Translations under genes and position numbers: made by a program
Notes under the pieces: generated by a model
Databases searched by the model: none
What the model was told of the DNA's origin: nothing
Seen by the model: the letters and a program-made list of their open reading frames with translations, nothing else
Assembly (NCBI GenBank): GCA_944472135.2
Contig: OX235270.1
Span: forward strand, 52,643,267 to 52,707,266
Reading direction: 5' to 3'
Length of the DNA stretch: 64,000 nucleotides
DNA from: Trichobilharzia regenti
Lineage: Eukaryota > Platyhelminthes > Trematoda > Strigeidida > Schistosomatidae
Part shown: positions 31,481 through 45,939 of the stretch, one piece after another
How positions within the stretch are numbered: position 1 is the first letter of the stretch
Layout: each line of letters starts with the position of its first letter

Positions 31481-32673
31481 GAATAAGGCAAGATATAAAT
31501 AGGTCTTACAAGAGCGATTAATCGTGGTCTCTTTTAAAGCCACCGTTAGATGCATCTCACGTTTGGTGACATTTGCGCACTGTGAACTGGCGTTTATTGT
31601 ACACCTGACTAAATAATTTTCTCTCTTGAACTAAATTGCACCTAAATTTATAACAGGGTGCGTTTCCTTACAAGTAGCAGTTTAATGTGAATTAATGTTT
31701 TGGTTATTCTGCAATTTGGATTATTTGGAAGAAAATTCAGTTGAAGAACAAGTCTCTTAGAAGGAAGGTTTTTATTCGTCCTTAAGCTTTGAAATCCTGT
31801 TGATTGTAGTCTCCACCAAAGTACTACCTAAGCAAGCTTTGATAAGACAAAACAGATGACCCTCAATATTTCTGAAGAACTGTGTTGTCTAGTCAGTAGG
31901 ACTGACCACTGATGAATTAAACGTCTAAGTATGCGGAATTCAGAACAATTCCACTTAGGATAGCTATCAACAATCCTAAGCAAGATCCATGCTTTCCTTG
32001 AAGAGCATGAGTTTTCCACTCGTTTAATATGGATTTACGGTAAGAAAGTTTACTGTTGGTTCGTCAGTTTCATCAGAGACAATGAAATCTTTTTAACTGG
32101 TAGAATTTATAACGTAAACATCGTACTGATTGGCATTCAACCACTGATTCCTACGCAGAGACCTACCCAGCACAAAATTAACAATGGTCAACACGTTTTT
32201 GTTTTAGATAACATTAACGAGCATCTGTATCTTGAAATTCCGTCTAAAATATCGATCCATTAGGCTTATAGACAAATCCCATTACTTCGAACTATCGGAT
32301 GCATTATATAGGTAAAACAGTGTCTTGCACATTCATTTTGAACCTCTTGTGTTGTTATGCAATTGGGAATATACTACTAGGAAGCGAATTACATATAGAC
32401 AGCAAACATTTGGTTATTCACTTCGGTAATCAAAAAACTGGTGTCAGAAAACGGCCTCCATTTCGTCATGGTGTCAAATTTATTTTCACTCAGTTAGATT
32501 AAAAAAAGTATGGTGAGCAAGATGTAAAATATATTTGATGAAAAATAATAACAAGCAAATGCCCTCACACAGTTGATTGTCGTAATTATTTCGGCGATGT
32601 CGAATTGCTGTGACCAGGTTGACTGACGTTACCGGACATCCTCAAATGACTGAATAAAGTGAATTTTTTAAAT
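31481..32673. other. Spacer without recognisable gene
   Basis: Small frames (31828-32019 on -, 32299-32502 on +) show no conserved motif. AT-rich intergenic DNA. Confidence 0.4.
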
Positions 32674-33475
32674 CGCTTAGGGGGGATTTGATTACTGCCT
32701 ACAAAATAACAAATTACCGGAATCACCCAAACAAAGGTGTTATGCCATTGAGTAGGTATAGGCTCCCATGTGGAAATCCCAGAAGGATAGCTCACCAAAG
32801 GGCAAGGACCCAGGTGCGCTCCCACTTCTTTTCACTGCGGGTTTGCCGTCCCTGGAATTCCTTGCGGGCAGATGTAGCTATGGCACCGTCTTTGGACGCC
32901 TTTAAGCGAAGGCTGGACAACCATGCAGCGACACAAGGACTGCATCCAAATGGCCTATCTCCTTAAAATCGCATATACCAATCAGGGGTAGATAATTAAA
33001 CTCGTCGTTTTACTTCTTTACATTCTCTCCCGTCTTACTCTCCTGACAGCTTATTAATATTATAATTATTATCATTGCCGATATATATATTATTCTTCAA
33101 ACTTAATGAGCTGACTGTTGTTACGCTTTCCTATTTTCGTTTCTGTCTCATAGTCTGAATAACTTCACTCATCATACCTATTATTATTGTTATTACTATC
33201 TCTTTTCTCTTGTCGACGATACCGAAGGACTAACTGGCGAAAGGATCAACTCCAACCACAGTAGTAACAGTCTTAACACACCTCATACTACAAACCACAT
33301 ATAATTAATCCCAGCACTACTCCCTTTGGAGTCAACCAAAGCTACGACAGTCGAGTGGCGGGACAAGCTACGCAGAAGTTTACCGAAGATCAGGAACCTA
33401 TACCTTACAATCAAGAAGCGAGTACAAAGAAATCAAATTGGTTTATACTAGCTCGTAAAAACGATATTGGATGCG
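32674..33475 (+). mobile_element. CR1 LINE 3' end, 5'-truncated copy B
   Basis: Begins abruptly in the C-terminal part of ORF2 and ends at the same 3' terminus as 16526-18234. Residues encoded at 32688-32966 are identical to those at 17446-17724. 5' truncation is typical of target-primed reverse transcription. The few differences suggest a recent shared source. Confidence 0.85.
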
Positions 33476-33553
33476 AAATTTCTTGAAAAGGATGGCTTTT
33501 TTAGTGACAATTCGTCTGGGCTGTCAAGACAGTTTACGCATTAATACGAACGC
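33476..33553. other. Short spacer ending in SINE target duplication
   Basis: Ends with GAACGC (33548-33553), repeated at 33792-33797. Confidence 0.5.
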
Positions 33554-33791
33554 GTCAGTGGTACAGAGGTTAGGACGCTTCCCGACCATGCACATGGTCC
33601 GGGGTTCAATCCACGACTGACGCACTCTTTTACCTCTCTGAGCCAGAAATAATGCTGGGTAAGAAGGAAGGTTAGGCATGAGGTTAGCAACCCCATCCTG
33701 TAAAATAAACACTGCTACAGAAACTTCAAGCCTCTAGCTTGAAGCCCTATGTTCCACTGGGGAACGTGAAGGAAAAACAACAACAAAACAA
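33554..33791 (+). mobile_element. tRNA-headed SINE, second body type, with 6-bp target duplication
   Basis: The head carries an A-box-like GTACAGAGGTTAGGAC region and a B-box GGTTCAATCC. CGACCATGCACATGGTCC is shared with the SINE at 22312-22517. The body differs from that SINE and contains a CAAGCCTCTAGCTTG palindrome. The tail is CAA-rich. Flanked by GAACGC on both sides. Confidence 0.75.
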
Positions 33792-33797
33792 GAACGC

Positions 33798-35115
33798 AAT
33801 ACAGGAAAATATTGCTTTTTTCGGCCACAGAAGTCTAAAACTAATCAAATATAATCTACTTTCACAAAACTGAACGATTGTAACACCTCTATAGGGATGA
33901 ATGTGATAACCCATACAGTGCGCGAAAATATATCACGACAACGTTTATCTTCATCCAAAAATGCATCTAATGTTCTGAAGAGGTGATAACTTCATGCAAC
34001 TCAAGTTTCAAAGTCGTGTAATTGCAATTGATATGATTATGAACAAATGTCATCCAGTAAATAATACCGTTTCACTGTGTGATACATCTAATAAAGAAAC
34101 TAATGTGGAATTCATACAACTTCAATTATCGCTTCATGGTTATTTTCAGAGATCCTTAAATTAGTATAAAATACACAGCAGTTTGGTTAATCATAATGAA
34201 AACTGTTTAGAGGTTGACGGTATAGACGTTCGCGAACAATACTGAGTATATTAACGCGAGATCTTGTGCCAACAACTTCTTTCTTGTTTGTTTCTCGGGT
34301 ACCAAAGGCAAAGAAAAAGACCACAATTGATTGTCCAAATTACGAGATGTATTTCGGAACCAAATCGCGAATTGAATCGGAGGCTAAGCTAGCTATGGTG
34401 CGCGAAAGTGACACGACGGAGTACCAAATGGTGGGGATGCTTGAGGGGAGGCCTTCAACTAAACAAGTCGACTTAAACTCTAAGGGTCAGTATCCAATTT
34501 TCACTGATGATACTTATGGTCACGATGTAATTCTTCTCTTAGATATAATCTATTCCTACGGTCAATAATTTTTCGGGAATTATTTACCGCCAGAACGGCA
34601 TGGTCAATGAAGCATATAAGTATACGTATATATATGTATTTATAGTGTCGATATGGGGTTTATAATATACGTTAAACCTACTCAAACTTTTAAAAGTTCT
34701 CTGACCTTTCCTAGGTGGAGATGTGACTGGAAAGATGACGTCGTAAGCTCCATCTTCAAAGAGGTATTTAATGGGTGGCCTGGCATGCACTGAGAAGGTG
34801 CTACAAAACTATGACAAATGACCACCTATTCTTCCATATGGAGTAACACAGCTTACTGGCAGAGGAAGAAAACTGATTCGCACTAGGACGATCTTTCCCA
34901 ATAAATATACCGCTAGCTAGGCACCTTGGGTCGAAGCCTGCAATAAAAACCCAATACCGACGGCTGTTTTCACCGACCTTGATAGGGGATTCCATAAAGT
35001 GTTCAATTTAAATCTCTGTCGTAAACTAAAAGATTTCGGGTTAGACTAATGCCTATGCCAGCAATATAAGGAATAGACGTTATAGGCAAGAAAAACATAA
35101 GGCATAAATTGTGCA
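33798..35115. other. Spacer with one unassigned 100-codon frame
   Basis: The frame 34266-34568 on + (KAKKKTTIDCPNYEMYFG...) looks somewhat protein-like but has no recognised domain and no clear splice context, so it is not called a gene. Other frames here are shorter. The array begins at 35116. Confidence 0.35.
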
Positions 35116-36468
35116 TGTAAGCCAAGTCACATAAACCGTTAATGCCCAGCTCTTGCTACGCTCAGGCCCACGCTGTTCCTTGAAGTTTTTCAGAAACGCT
35201 TAGTTATATCGGACGAAAAAACCAAAAGACCAATTGGTGACTCGTGGATTCTTTATTGTTACACCAACATATAAAAATAATATTTGAACTAAGGTTTCTG
35301 ATGGTTTACTGCTGACTTCTTTCTGAACAGCGACCAATGAGACGATGACTGTCGTATTGATGCCTCCGCGAAAAATGTGGAAGTTGATTTTGAGCAAACA
35401 ACCAAGAATTGATCGTTCAATCTTCAACTGCATTGACACTCCCCGGGAAAAAAGGGATCCATCCCCTTTTTTCTTCACGACCATGACACGTTGACTTGGA
35501 TGCCATTGCGAGAACCTGGGTCACATGGACAGAGCTGAAATGGAAAACAAACAGAAAGGCCAACACACCACAAGCATACCCACAGAACAATCTCACACAT
35601 CGCTGGCGACCTGCGCCTCCAGACAGAGACCTCCTCTTGACATCTTGCAACACAATCACCACTTGCTAGAATGACTTTTGCAGAGTGCAACGTGACCATA
35701 GCACCAACTCATGATACTCTACGCACATCCTCTTATCTACTCACTACCAATTACCACTGCAATCGCTTGTCACTCATTCTGCCTCAGTTCTAGTAGCGGT
35801 GACGCATGCGAGCCTCAGTCGTTTACACTCTCGCTCCCCGGCGTGTGGGACCGCAGCTAACAATTATCTCCGTGTGCATTTCATTCTCAGCAATAGCCTA
35901 GCCTCCCAGGCGTATATGCCCCTTACAATCATTGAAGGTCTTCCAAACCTTTGACGTAATACGCTCATAGCCTCAGCGTATCCCTCATTAGGGGCATGAG
36001 CTCACAGCACTGTATAGCTCTTGCAGCATCTCCAGTGCAACACCTCATCAAATACATCAATTTCATTTCATCACTTAATAAAAAACTACTCAGCATGATC
36101 TCGAACTCCTTTACAAATTGTAAATAATCAGCCGGGTTTCCATCGAAACATCGTGGTTCTAATTTAGGGAGTTTGATGTTCCTATTATCCCTGAACGGCG
36201 AAACAGTAACATCAACCATGTCATGCTTAACATCAGACACATCGTTACAATTAACAGACAAGTCACCATGACTTACTTTCCTGTTTGCATCCAAGACGCT
36301 CTGTCCCTTCTTTGACCCAGGCATTGTTGAACTTGGCCCGATTCCAAAATGTTCCAGATATTGCTTGTTCAAAGAGGACTTGACCGGCACCAGGAAAGAT
36401 GAACGGTGACTATCCAAACTGTTACCAGCTATCTGAATCGGCCAGAATCTGTTTTTACCATCAGAAAC
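35116..36468 (-). repeat. Array unit 1
   Basis: LTR 35116-35438; its outer terminus is the most decayed (TGTAAGCCAAGTCAC). Truncated gag 35965-36417 (150 codons, upstream ATG in the leader in frame). Private changes around 35585-35610. Confidence 0.9.
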
Positions 36469-37821
36469 TGTCAGCCACGTCTCATAAACCGTTAATGCCC
36501 AGCTCTTGCTACGCTCGGGCCCACGCTGTTCCTTGAAGTTTTTCAGAAACGCTTAGTTATATCGGACGAAAAAACCAAAAGACCAATTGGTGACTCGTGG
36601 ATTCTTTATTGTTACACCAACATATAAAAATAATATTTGAACTAAGGTTTCTGATGGTTTACTGCTGACTTCTTTCTGAACAGCGACCAATGAGACGATG
36701 ACTGTCGTATTGATGCCTCCGCGAAAAATGTGGAAGTTGATTTTGAGCAAACAACCAAGAATTGATCGTTCAATCTTCAACTGCATTGACACTCCCCGAG
36801 AAAAAAGGGATCCATCCCCTTTTGTCTTCACGACCATGACACGTTGACTTGGATGCCATTGCGAGAACCTGGGTCACATGGACAGAGCTGAAATGGAAAA
36901 CAAACAGAAAGGCCAACACACCACAGGCATACCCACAGCACAATCTCACACATCGCTGACGACCTGCGCCTCCAGATAGAGACCTCCTCTTGACATCTTG
37001 CAACACAATCACCACTTGCTAGAATGACTTTTGCAGAGTGCAACGTGACCATAGCACCAACTCATGATACTCTACGCACATCCTCTTATCTACTCACTAC
37101 CAATTACCACTGCAATCGCTTGTCACTCATTCTGCCTCAGTTCTAGTAGCGGTGACGCATGCGAGCCTCAGTCGTTTACACTCTCGCTCCCCGGCGTGTG
37201 GGACCGCAGCTAACAATTATCTCCGTGTGCATTTCATTCTCAGCAATAGCCTAGCCTCCCAGGCGTATACGCCCCTTACAATCATTGAAGGTCTTCCAAA
37301 CCTTTGACGTAATACGCTCATAGCCTCAGCGTATCCCTCATTAGGGGCATGAGCTCACAGCACTGTATAGCTCTTGCAGCATCTCCAGTGCAACACCTCA
37401 TCAAATACATCAATTTCATTTCATCACTTAATAAAAAACTACTCAGCATGATCTCGAACTCCTTTACAAATTGTAAATAATCAGCCGGGTTTCCATCGAA
37501 ACATCGTGGTTCTAATTTAGGGAGTTTGATGTTCCTATTATCCCTGAACGGCGAAACAGTAACATCAACCATGTCATGCTTAACATCAGACACATCGTTA
37601 CAATTAACAGACAAGTCACCATGACTTACTTTCCTGTTTGCATCCAAGACGCTCTGTCCCTTCTTTGACCCAGGCATTGTTGAACTTGGCCCGATTCCAA
37701 AATGTTCCAGATATTGCTTGTTCAAAGAGGACTTGACCGGCACCAGGAAAGATGAACGGTGACTATCCAAACTGTTACCAGCTATCTGAATCGGCCAGAA
37801 TCTGTTTTTACCATCAGAAAC
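36469..37821 (-). repeat. Array unit 2
   Basis: LTR 36469-36791. Truncated gag 37318-37770. Pre-LTR palindrome reads CCCCGAG...TTTTGTC; private CCACAGGC near 36925. Confidence 0.9.
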
Positions 37822-39174
37822 TGTCAGCCACGTCTCATAAACCGTTAATGCCCAGCTCTTGCTACGCTCGGGCCCACGCTGTTCCTTGAAGTTTTTCAGA
37901 AACGCTTAGTTATATCGGACGAAAAAACCAAAAGACCAATTGGTGACTCGTGGATTCTTTATTGTTACACCAACATATAAAAATAATATTTGAACTAAGG
38001 TTTCTGATGGTTTACTGCTGACTTCTTTCTGAACAGCGACCAATGAGACGATGACTGTCGTATTGATGCCTCCGCGAAAAATGTGGAAGTTGATTTTGAG
38101 CAAACAACCAAGAATTGATCGTTCAATCTTCAACTGCATTGACACTCCCCGGGAAAAAAGGGATCCATCCCCTTTTTTCTTCACGACCATGACACGTTGA
38201 CTTGGATGCCATTGCGAGAACCTGGGTCACATGGACAGAGCTGAAATGGAAAACAAACAGAAAGGCCAACACACCACAAGCATACCCACAGCACAATCTC
38301 ACACATCGCTGACGACCTGCGCCTCCAGATAGAGACCTCCTCTTGACATCTTGCAACACAATCACCACTTGCTAGAATGACTTTTGCAGAGTGCAACGTG
38401 ACCATAGCACCAACTCGTGATACTCTACGCACATCCTCTTATCTACTCACTACCAATTACCACTGCAATCGCTTGTCACTCATTCTGCCTCAGTTCTAGT
38501 AGCGGTGACGCATGCGAGCCTCAGTCGCTTACACTCTCGCTCCCCGGCGTGTGGGACCGCAGCTAACAATTATCTCCGTGTGCATTTCATTCTCAGCAAT
38601 AGCCTAGCCTCCCAGGCGTATATGCCCCTTACAATCATTGAAGGTCTTCCAAACCTTTGACGTAATACGCTCATAGCCTCAGCGTATCCCTCATTAGGGG
38701 CATGAGCTCACAGCACTGTATAGCTCTTGCAGCATCTCCAGTGCAACACCTCATCAAATACATCAATTTCATTTCATCACTTAATAAAAAACTACTCAGC
38801 ATGATCTCGAACTCCTTTACAAATTGTAAATAATCAGCCGGGTTTCCATCGAAACATCGTGGTTCTAATTTAGGGAGTTTGATGTTCCTATTATCCCTGA
38901 ACGGCGAAACAGTAACATCAACCATGTCATGCTTAACATCAGACACATCGTTACAATTAACAGACAAGTCACCATGACTTACTTTCCTGTTTGCATCCAA
39001 GACGCTCTGTCCCTTCTTTGACCCAGGCATTGTTGAACTTGGCCCGATTCCAAAAAGTTCCAGATATTGCTTGTTCAAAGAGGACTTGACCGGCACCAGG
39101 AAAGATGAACGGTGACTATCCAAACTGTTACCAGCTATCTGAATCGGCCAGAATCTGTTTTTACCATCAGAAAC
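37822..39174 (-). repeat. Array unit 3
   Basis: LTR 37822-38144. Truncated gag 38671-39123 with YLELFG (A5G leader variant). Palindrome as in unit 1 (CCCCGGG...TTTTTTC); private change at about 38528. Confidence 0.9.
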
Positions 39175-40527
39175 TGTCAGCCACGTCTCATAAACCGTTA
39201 ATGCCCAGCTCTTGCTACGCTCGGGCCCACGCTGTTCCTTGAAGTTTTTCAGAAACGCTTAGTTATATCGGACGAAAAAACCAAAAGACCAATTGGTGAC
39301 TCGTGGATTCTTTATTGTTACACCAACATATAAAAATAATATTTGAACTAAGGTTTCTGATGGTTTACTGCTGACTTCTTTCTGAACAGCGACCAATGAG
39401 ACGATGACTGTCGTATTGATGCCTCCGCGAAAAATGTGGAAGTTGATTTTGAGCAAACAACCAAGAATTGATCGTTCAATCTTCAACTGCATTGACACTC
39501 CCCGAGAAAAAAGGGATCCATCCCCTTTTGTCTTCACGACCATGACACGTTGACTTGGATGCCATTGCGAGAACCTGGGTCACATGGACAGAGCTGAAAT
39601 GGAAAACAAACAGAAAGGCCAACACACCACAAGCATACCCACAGCACAATCTCACACATCGCTGACGACCTGCGCCTCCAGATAGAGACCTCCTCTTGAC
39701 ATCTTGCAACACAATCACCACTTGCTAGAATGACTTTTGCAGAGTGCAACGTGACCATAGCACCAACTCATGATACTCTACGCACATCCTCTTATCTACT
39801 CACTACCAATTACCACTGCAATCGCTTGTCACTCATTCTGCCTCAGTTCTAGTAGCGGTGACGCATGCGAGCCTCAGTCGTTTACACTCTCGCTCCCCGG
39901 CGTGTGGGACCGCAGCTAACAATTATCTCCGTGTGCATTTCATTCTCAGCAATAGCCTAGCCTCCCAGGCGTATACGCCCCTTACAATCATTGAAGGTCT
40001 TCCAAACCTTTGACGTAATACGCTCATAGCCTCAGCGTATCCCTCATTAGGGGCATGAGCTCACAGCACTGTATAGCTCTTGCAGCATCTCCAGTGCAAC
40101 ACCTCATCAAATACATCAATTTCATTTCATCACTTAATAAAAAACTACTCAGCATGATCTCGAACTCCTTTACAAATTGTAAATAATCAGCCGGGTTTCC
40201 ATCGAAACATCGTGGTTCTAATTTAGGGAGTTTGATGTTCCTATTATCCCTGAACGGCGAAACAGTAACATCAACCATGTCATGCTTAACATCAGACACA
40301 TCGTTACAATTAACAGACAAGTCACCATGACTTACTTTCCTGTTTGCATCCAAGACGCTCTGTCCCTTCTTTGACCCAGGCATTGTTGAACTTGGCCCGA
40401 TTCCAAAAAGTTCCAGATATTGCTTGTTCAAAGAGGACTTGACCGGCACCAGGAAAGATGAACGGTGACTATCCAAACTGTTACCAGCTATCTGAATCGG
40501 CCAGAATCTGTTTTTACCATCAGAAAC
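39175..40527 (-). repeat. Array unit 4
   Basis: LTR 39175-39497. Truncated gag 40024-40476, YLELFG variant shared with unit 3; palindrome CCCCGAG as in units 2 and 5. Confidence 0.9.
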
Positions 40528-41880
40528 TGTCAGCCACGTCTCATAAACCGTTAATGCCCAGCTCTTGCTACGCTCGGGCCCACGCTGTTCCTTGAAGTTT
40601 TTCAGAAACGCTTAGTTATATCGGACGAAAAAACCAAAAGACCAATTGGTGACTCGTGGATTCTTTATTGTTACACCAACATATAAAAATAATATTTGAA
40701 CTAAGGTTTCTGATGGTTTACTGCTGACTTCTTTCTGAACAGCGACCAATGAGACGATGACTGTCGTATTGATGCCTCCGCGAAAAATGTGGAAGTTGAT
40801 TTTGAGCAAACAACCAAGAATTGATCGTTCAATCTTCAACTGCATTGACACTCCCCGAGAAAAAAGGGATCCATCCCCTTTTGTCTTCACGACCATGACA
40901 CGTTGACTTGGATGCCATTGCGAGAACCTGGGTCACATGGACAGAGCTGAAATGGAAAACAAACAGAAAGGCCAACACACCACAAGCATACCCACAGCAC
41001 AATCTCACACATCGCTGACGACCTGCGCCTCCAGATAGAGACCTCCTCTTGACATCTTGCAACACAATCACCACTTGCTAGAATGACTTTTGCAGAGTGC
41101 AACGTGACCATAGCACCAACTCATGATACTCTACGCACATCCTCTTATCTACTCACTACCAATTACCACTGCAATCGCTTGTCACTCATTCTGCCTCAGT
41201 TCTAGTAGCGGTGACGCATGCGAGCCTCAGTCGTTTACACTCTCGCTCCCCGGCGTGTGGGACCGCAGCTAACAATTATCTCCGTGTGCATTTCATTCTC
41301 AGCAATAGCCTAGCCTCCCAGGCGTATACGCCCCTTACAATCATTGAAGGTCTTCCAAACCTTTGACGTAATACGCTCATAGCCTCAGCGTATCCCTCAT
41401 TAGGGGCATGAGCTCACAGCACTGTATAGCTCTTGCAGCATCTCCAGTGCAACACCTCATCAAATACATCAATTTCATTTCATCACTTAATAAAAAACTA
41501 CTCAGCATGATCTCGAACTCCTTTACAAATTGTAAATAATCAGCCGGGTTTCCATCGAAACATCGTGGTTCTAATTTAGGGAGTTTGATGTTCCTATTAT
41601 CCCTGAACGGCGAAACAGTAACATCAACCATGTCATGCTTAACATCAGACACATCGTTACAATTAACAGACAAGTCACCATGACTTACTTTCCTGTTTGC
41701 ATCCAAGACGCTCTGTCCCTTCTTTGACCCAGGCATTGTTGAACTTGGCCCGATTCCAAAATGTTCCAGATATTGCTTGTTCAAAGAGGACTTGACCGGC
41801 ACCAGGAAAGATGAACGGTGACTATCCAAACTGTTACCAGCTATCTGAATCGGCCAGAATCTGTTTTTACCATCAGAAAC
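40528..41880 (-). repeat. Array unit 5
   Basis: LTR 40528-40850. Truncated gag 41377-41829, YLEHFG variant; palindrome CCCCGAG. Confidence 0.9.
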
Positions 41881-43233
41881 TGTCAGCCACGTCTCATAAA
41901 CCGTTAATGCCCAGCTCTTGCTACGCTCGGGCCCACGCTGTTCCTTGAAGTTTTTCAGAAACGCTTAGTTATATCGGACGAAAAAACCAAAAGACCAATT
42001 GGTGACTCGTGGATTCTTTATTGTTACACCAACATATAAAAATAATATTTGAACTAAGGTTTCTGATGGTTTACTGCTGACTTCTTTCTGAACAGCGACC
42101 AATGAGACGATGACTGTCGTATTGATGCCTCCGCGAAAAATGTGGAAGTTGATTTTGAGCAAACAACCAAGAATTGATCGTTCAATCTTCAACTGCATTG
42201 ACACTCCCCGGGAAAAAAGGGATCCATCCCCTTTTGTCTTCACGACCATGACACGTTGACTTGGATGCCATTGCGAGAACCTGGGTCACATGGACAGAGC
42301 TGAAATGGAAAACAAACAGAAAGGCCAACACACCACAAGCATACCCACAGCACAATCTCACACATCGCTGACGACCTGCGCCTCCAGATAGAGACCTCCT
42401 CTTGACATCTTGCAACACAATCACCACTTGCTAGAATGACTTTTGCAGAGTGCAACGTGACCATAGCACCAACTCATGATACTCTACGCACATCCTCTTA
42501 TCTACTCACTACCAATTACCACTGCAATCGCTTGTCACTCATTCTGCCTCAGTTCTAGTAGCGGTAACGCATGCGAGCCTCAGTCGTTTACACTCTCGCT
42601 CCCCGGCGTGTGGGACCGCAGCTAACAATTATCTCCGTGTGCATTTCATTCTCAGCAATAGCCTAGCCTCCCAGGCGTATACGCCCCTTACAATCATTGA
42701 AGGTCTTCCAAACCTTTGACGTAATACGCTCATAGCCTCAGCGTATCCCTCATTAGGGGCATGAGCTCACAGCACTGTATAGCTCTTGCAGCATCTCCAG
42801 TGCAACACCTCATCAAATACATCAATTTCATTTCATCACTTAATAAAAAACTACTCAGCATGATCTCGAACTCCTTTACAAATTGTAAATAATCAGCCGG
42901 GTTTCCATCGAAACATCGTGGTTCTAATTTAGGGAGTTTGATGTTCCTATTATCCCTGAACGGCGAAACAGTAACATCAACCATGTCATGCTTAACATCA
43001 GACACATCGTTACAATTAACAGACAAGTCACCATGACTTACTTTCCTGTTTGCATCCAAGACGCTCTGTCCCTTCTTTGACCCAGGCATTGTTGAACTTG
43101 GCCCGATTCCAAAATGTTCCAGATATTGCTTGTTCAAAGAGGACTTGACCGGCACCAGGAAAGATGAACGGTGACTATCCAAACTGTTACCAGCTATCTG
43201 AATCGGCCAGAATCTGTTTTTACCATCAGAAAC
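41881..43233 (-). repeat. Array unit 6
   Basis: LTR 41881-42203. Truncated gag 42730-43182. First of five consecutive units with AGCGGTAACGC (42560) where other units have GGTGACGC. Confidence 0.9.
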
Positions 43234-44586
43234 TGTCAGCCACGTCTCATAAACCGTTAATGCCCAGCTCTTGCTACGCTCGGGCCCACGCTGTTCCTTG
43301 AAGTTTTTCAGAAACGCTTAGTTATATCGGACGAAAAAACCAAAAGACCAATTGGTGACTCGTGGATTCTTTATTGTTACACCAACATATAAAAATAATA
43401 TTTGAACTAAGGTTTCTGATGGTTTACTGCTGACTTCTTTCTGAACAGCGACCAATGAGACGATGACTGTCGTATTGATGCCTCCGCGAAAAATGTGGAA
43501 GTTGATTTTGAGCAAACAACCAAGAATTGATCGTTCAATCTTCAACTGCATTGACACTCCCCGGGAAAAAAGGGATCCATCCCCTTTTGTCTTCACGACC
43601 ATGACACGTTGACTTGGATGCCATTGCGAGAACCTGGGTCACATGGACAGAGCTGAAATGGAAAACAAACAGAAAGGCCAACACACCACAAGCATACCCA
43701 CAGCACAATCTCACACATCGCTGACGACCTGCGCCTCCAGATAGAGACCTCCTCTTGACATCTTGCAACACAATCACCACTTGCTAGAATGACTTTTGCA
43801 GAGTGCAACGTGACCATAGCACCAACTCATGATACTCTACGCACATCCTCTTATCTACTCACTACCAATTACCACTGCAATCGCTTGTCACTCATTCTGC
43901 CTCAGTTCTAGTAGCGGTAACGCATGCGAGCCTCAGTCGTTTACACTCTCGCTCCCCGGCGTGTGGGACCGCAGCTAACAATTATCTCCGTGTGCATTTC
44001 ATTCTCAGCAATAGCCTAGCCTCCCAGGCGTATACGCCCCTTACAATCATTGAAGGTCTTCCAAACCTTTGACGTAATACGCTCATAGCCTCAGCGTATC
44101 CCTCATTAGGGGCATGAGCTCACAGCACTGTATAGCTCTTGCAGCATCTCCAGTGCAACACCTCATCAAATACATCAATTTCATTTCATCACTTAATAAA
44201 AAACTACTCAGCATGATCTCGAACTCCTTTACAAATTGTAAATAATCAGCCGGGTTTCCATCGAAACATCGTGGTTCTAATTTAGGGAGTTTGATGTTCC
44301 TATTATCCCTGAACGGCGAAACAGTAACATCAACCATGTCATGCTTAACATCAGACACATCGTTACAATTAACAGACAAGTCACCATGACTTACTTTCCT
44401 GTTTGCATCCAAGACGCTCTGTCCCTTCTTTGACCCAGGCATTGTTGAACTTGGCCCGATTCCAAAATGTTCCAGATATTGCTTGTTCAAAGAGGACTTG
44501 ACCGGCACCAGGAAAGATGAACGGTGACTATCCAAACTGTTACCAGCTATCTGAATCGGCCAGAATCTGTTTTTACCATCAGAAAC
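43234..44586 (-). repeat. Array unit 7
   Basis: LTR 43234-43556. Truncated gag 44083-44535. Carries GGTAACGC; apparently identical to unit 8 in the parts compared. Confidence 0.9.
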
Positions 44587-45939
44587 TGTCAGCCACGTCT
44601 CATAAACCGTTAATGCCCAGCTCTTGCTACGCTCGGGCCCACGCTGTTCCTTGAAGTTTTTCAGAAACGCTTAGTTATATCGGACGAAAAAACCAAAAGA
44701 CCAATTGGTGACTCGTGGATTCTTTATTGTTACACCAACATATAAAAATAATATTTGAACTAAGGTTTCTGATGGTTTACTGCTGACTTCTTTCTGAACA
44801 GCGACCAATGAGACGATGACTGTCGTATTGATGCCTCCGCGAAAAATGTGGAAGTTGATTTTGAGCAAACAACCAAGAATTGATCGTTCAATCTTCAACT
44901 GCATTGACACTCCCCGGGAAAAAAGGGATCCATCCCCTTTTGTCTTCACGACCATGACACGTTGACTTGGATGCCATTGCGAGAACCTGGGTCACATGGA
45001 CAGAGCTGAAATGGAAAACAAACAGAAAGGCCAACACACCACAAGCATACCCACAGCACAATCTCACACATCGCTGACGACCTGCGCCTCCAGATAGAGA
45101 CCTCCTCTTGACATCTTGCAACACAATCACCACTTGCTAGAATGACTTTTGCAGAGTGCAACGTGACCATAGCACCAACTCATGATACTCTACGCACATC
45201 CTCTTATCTACTCACTACCAATTACCACTGCAATCGCTTGTCACTCATTCTGCCTCAGTTCTAGTAGCGGTAACGCATGCGAGCCTCAGTCGTTTACACT
45301 CTCGCTCCCCGGCGTGTGGGACCGCAGCTAACAATTATCTCCGTGTGCATTTCATTCTCAGCAATAGCCTAGCCTCCCAGGCGTATACGCCCCTTACAAT
45401 CATTGAAGGTCTTCCAAACCTTTGACGTAATACGCTCATAGCCTCAGCGTATCCCTCATTAGGGGCATGAGCTCACAGCACTGTATAGCTCTTGCAGCAT
45501 CTCCAGTGCAACACCTCATCAAATACATCAATTTCATTTCATCACTTAATAAAAAACTACTCAGCATGATCTCGAACTCCTTTACAAATTGTAAATAATC
45601 AGCCGGGTTTCCATCGAAACATCGTGGTTCTAATTTAGGGAGTTTGATGTTCCTATTATCCCTGAACGGCGAAACAGTAACATCAACCATGTCATGCTTA
45701 ACATCAGACACATCGTTACAATTAACAGACAAGTCACCATGACTTACTTTCCTGTTTGCATCCAAGACGCTCTGTCCCTTCTTTGACCCAGGCATTGTTG
45801 AACTTGGCCCGATTCCAAAATGTTCCAGATATTGCTTGTTCAAAGAGGACTTGACCGGCACCAGGAAAGATGAACGGTGACTATCCAAACTGTTACCAGC
45901 TATCTGAATCGGCCAGAATCTGTTTTTACCATCAGAAAC
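44587..45939 (-). repeat. Array unit 8
   Basis: LTR 44587-44909. Truncated gag 45436-45888. Carries GGTAACGC. Confidence 0.9.

Noticed and set aside
33554..33630. A tRNA gene
   Set aside because: Only a tRNA-like head with A- and B-box similarity, fused to a SINE body and tail with target duplications; no complete cloverleaf was evident.
34266..34568. A 100-aa gene
   Set aside because: No domain, no start or splice context, and surrounded by repeats; kept only as an unassigned frame.
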